From: Nitrososphaerota archaeon
Lineage (GTDB): Archaea; Thermoproteota; Nitrososphaeria_A; Caldarchaeales; Wolframiiraptoraceae
DNA length: 13,604 bases
Assembly (NCBI GenBank): GCA_021157985.1
Contig: JAGGVM010000036.1
Span: 1-13,604 of the forward strand
Reading direction: 5' to 3'
The notes under the pieces were generated by a model, which had not been told where the DNA came from, ran no database searches, and worked only from the letters and a program-made list of their open reading frames with translations. Made by a program: the position numbers and the translations under genes. This document shows, in pieces, positions 11,996 through 13,604 of this stretch (the stretch's first letter is position 1; each line of letters starts with the position of its first letter).

Positions 11996-13525
11996 GTGTC
12001 CGATCTAGTAGTCTTGAAGGGGATCGTGAAGCGTTTCCCCGGAGTCTTAGCGAACGATCACGTAGACTTCACCTTGAGGAGCGGTGAGGTTCACGCGCTT
12101 CTGGGGGAGAACGGCGCTGGGAAAACGACCCTGATGAACGTGCTTTACGGCCTCTACAGTCCCGATGAGGGAGAGATCTACGTTAAGGGGAAGCGGGTTA
12201 GGTTCAAGTCGCCTAGAGACGCGATAGAGCTGGGAATCGGAATGGTTCATCAAAACTTCAGGCTCGTCGAGTCGCATACGGTCTTGGAGAACATCGTCCT
12301 CGGGGCAAGCGATCTCGGATTCAAGATAGACTTCAAAAAATATGGGGAAAAGATAACGCGGCTCGCCGAGTCTTACGGATGGAGAATAGATCCATACGCG
12401 CGGATATGGCAGCTTTCAGCGGGAGAGAAGCAGCAGGTGGAGCTCCTGAGAATACTATATCGAGGAGCCGACATCTTAATCCTCGATGAACCTACATCCG
12501 TTTTAACCCCTCATGAGACGAGGGAGCTCTTCAAAGCCCTTAGGAGAATGACGTCGGAGGGTAAGGGAGTGATCTTCATCACCCATAAGCTCAACGAGGT
12601 CATGGAGGTGAGCGACCGGGTAACCGTGATGAGGAAGGGAAAGGTCGTTATCACGAAGAAAACCTCCGAAACGAACCCAGTAGAGCTGGCGAACTACATG
12701 GTGGGAAGGCTCGTGACAACCACGCCGAGTAAATCCGCCTCAAGGCCAAACGGGGTCATCGCCCAGATAATAGACCTCGAAGCCCTAAGCGATAAAGGAA
12801 CCCCCGCTCTCAGAAAAGTCAATCTATCGATCAGGCGGGGCGAGATACTTGGAATCGCCGGTGTAAGCGGTAACGGGCAGGTCGAGCTCGCGGAGGTCAT
12901 GGCGGGTCTCAGGAAAGCGATCGGAGGCCGGGTGATAATAGACGGGGTGGATGTCACGAATAAGAGCAGCCGCGAGATAATCGAGCTCGGCGTGGCCTAT
13001 ATCCCGCCCGAAAACGTGAAGTGGGGAATCATTCAAGAGATGAGGGTCGTGGATAACTTGTTCCTGAAAGCTTACAGGTATCCACCTTACTCGAATAAGC
13101 TGTTCTTGAGATGGGGCAGGATCTTCAAGGAGGCCGAGAAGCTGGTCAAGGAGTTCGGCGTGATCACGCCAAGCATCTTCACGAAAGCTCGATCGCTCTC
13201 TGGAGGAAACATTCAGAGACTAATACTCGCCCGAGAGCTCTCCGGGCTCATAGGTGGAAAAGCCCCCAAGCTCATAATAGCCGCTTATCCGACGAAAGGC
13301 TTAGACGTGGCGGCGGCGAGCTTCGTTCACTCAACCCTCCTAAAGTACAGGGAGCTGGGATCCGGAATACTCTTCATATCCGAGGACTTGGACGAGATCC
13401 TGAAGCTCAGCGATAGGATCGCTGTTATGCTTGAGGGGCGGGTCACGGGGGTCCTTGAGCGCGGAGAGGCTGACGTTGAGAAGATAGGGCTACTGATGTC
13501 TAAGGCGATTCCTCATTCAGGGTGA
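11996..13525 (+). CDS. ABC transporter ATPase, two nucleotide-binding domains (nucleoside/sugar type)
   Basis: A 509-residue ATPase with tandem ABC domains, as in RbsA/MglA-type and BMP-linked nucleoside importers. Domain 1 is canonical: Walker A GENGAGKTT (37-45), Q-loop Q86, signature LSAGEKQ (140-146), Walker B ILILDEP (160-166) and switch H197. Domain 2 is degenerate, as usual in this subfamily: GVSGNGQVEL (289-298) in place of Walker A, LSGGNIQR (401-408), and IIAAYPTKGLD (427-437) without the Walker B D-E pair. GTG 11996 is preferred as start because GAGGGTG lies seven bases upstream. TTG 11978 would add six residues but has only a tightly spaced GGAG. The stop overlaps the ribosome binding site of the next gene. 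It powers import of the ligand bound by the upstream BMP protein. Confidence 0.93.
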   Translation: MSDLVVLKGIVKRFPGVLANDHVDFTLRSGEVHALLGENGAGKTTLMNVLYGLYSPDEGEIYVKGKRVRFKSPRDAIELGIGMVHQNFRLVESHTVLENIVLGASDLGFKIDFKKYGEKITRLAESYGWRIDPYARIWQLSAGEKQQVELLRILYRGADILILDEPTSVLTPHETRELFKALRRMTSEGKGVIFITHKLNEVMEVSDRVTVMRKGKVVITKKTSETNPVELANYMVGRLVTTTPSKSASRPNGVIAQIIDLEALSDKGTPALRKVNLSIRRGEILGIAGVSGNGQVELAEVMAGLRKAIGGRVIIDGVDVTNKSSREIIELGVAYIPPENVKWGIIQEMRVVDNLFLKAYRYPPYSNKLFLRWGRIFKEAEKLVKEFGVITPSIFTKARSLSGGNIQRLILARELSGLIGGKAPKLIIAAYPTKGLDVAAASFVHSTLLKYRELGSGILFISEDLDEILKLSDRIAVMLEGRVTGVLERGEADVEKIGLLMSKAIPHSG

Positions 13526-13534
13526 ACGAGCGGC

Positions 13535-13604
13535 ATGAAGATCGAGACCCGGTTCGGGAAGATAAGGATCGAGCGGAGGCTTACTTACTCAAAATTAGTC
13601 TCAG
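13535..13604 (+). CDS. probable ABC transporter permease, N-terminal fragment
   Basis: Translation from ATG 13535 gives MKIETRFGKIRIERRLTYSK and continues past the window edge. The basic, cytoplasmic-looking N-terminus before an expected first membrane helix, and the position directly after the ATPase, fit the inner-membrane permease of a BMP/RbsC-like importer. GGGTGA (13520-13525) is a good ribosome binding site nine bases upstream and overlaps the ATPase stop, indicating translational coupling. No membrane segment is inside the window, so the function is inferred from context. Confidence 0.6.
   Translation, partial: MKIETRFGKIRIERRLTYSKLVS

Overview
The window is archaeal. It encodes ribosomal proteins L31e and L39e, a PDCD5-family protein, an Sm-like protein, a tRNA gene with a bulge-helix-bulge intron in the anticodon loop, and several genes that start about 25-35 bases after an AT-rich TATA-like box with no Shine-Dalgarno site. 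Coding sequence is rich in AGG/AGA arginine and ATA isoleucine codons and in charged Glu/Lys/Arg residues, which fits a thermophile. A lineage near the TACK/Thermoproteota group is plausible, but I cannot place it from sequence alone.

Layout, left to right. 1-53 (minus): the N-terminus of a pfkB-type sugar kinase, divergent from a tRNA-Ala(CGC) gene at 132-206. 324-2231: an APC-type amino acid permease with a C-terminal USP-like domain, followed by a stand-alone Lrp/AsnC effector-binding (RAM) domain protein (2295-2573). 2617-5354: argH and argG, the last two enzymes of arginine synthesis, apparently each with its own promoter. 5397-5492 (minus): a CAU-anticodon tRNA with a 22-nt intron. 5630-6910: a TIGR00300 (LOR/SDH) family protein related to archaeal alternative ornithine cyclodeaminases. 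6990-7787 (minus): a short-chain dehydrogenase. 7822-7896 (minus): tRNA-Glu(TTC). 8047-8478: an Sm-like protein with a C-terminal extension. 8546-9508: a cytosine-C5 DNA methyltransferase with an in-frame TGA exactly inside its catalytic motif IV. 10360-9511 (minus): the PDCD5 - L39e - L31e translation cluster. 10531-13604: a Tat-exported BMP-family substrate-binding protein, a double-domain sugar/nucleoside ABC ATPase and the first codons of a membrane protein, presumably the permease.

Together the left half looks like amino acid uptake and sensing plus arginine/ornithine/proline metabolism. The middle and right hold housekeeping RNA and translation genes and a nucleoside-type ABC importer. 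The most unusual item is the methyltransferase. Every other motif and the reading frame are intact, yet one TGA replaces the second glycine codon of the GGPPC motif. Four other genes here end in TGA, so this is unlikely to be a genome-wide recoding. Several promoters also carry good dyad symmetries: argG, the TIGR00300 gene and the BMP gene. A potential H-type pseudoknot lies just upstream of the methyltransferase.

I found no CRISPR array, insertion sequence or origin. No gene-free stretch exceeds about 170 bases.
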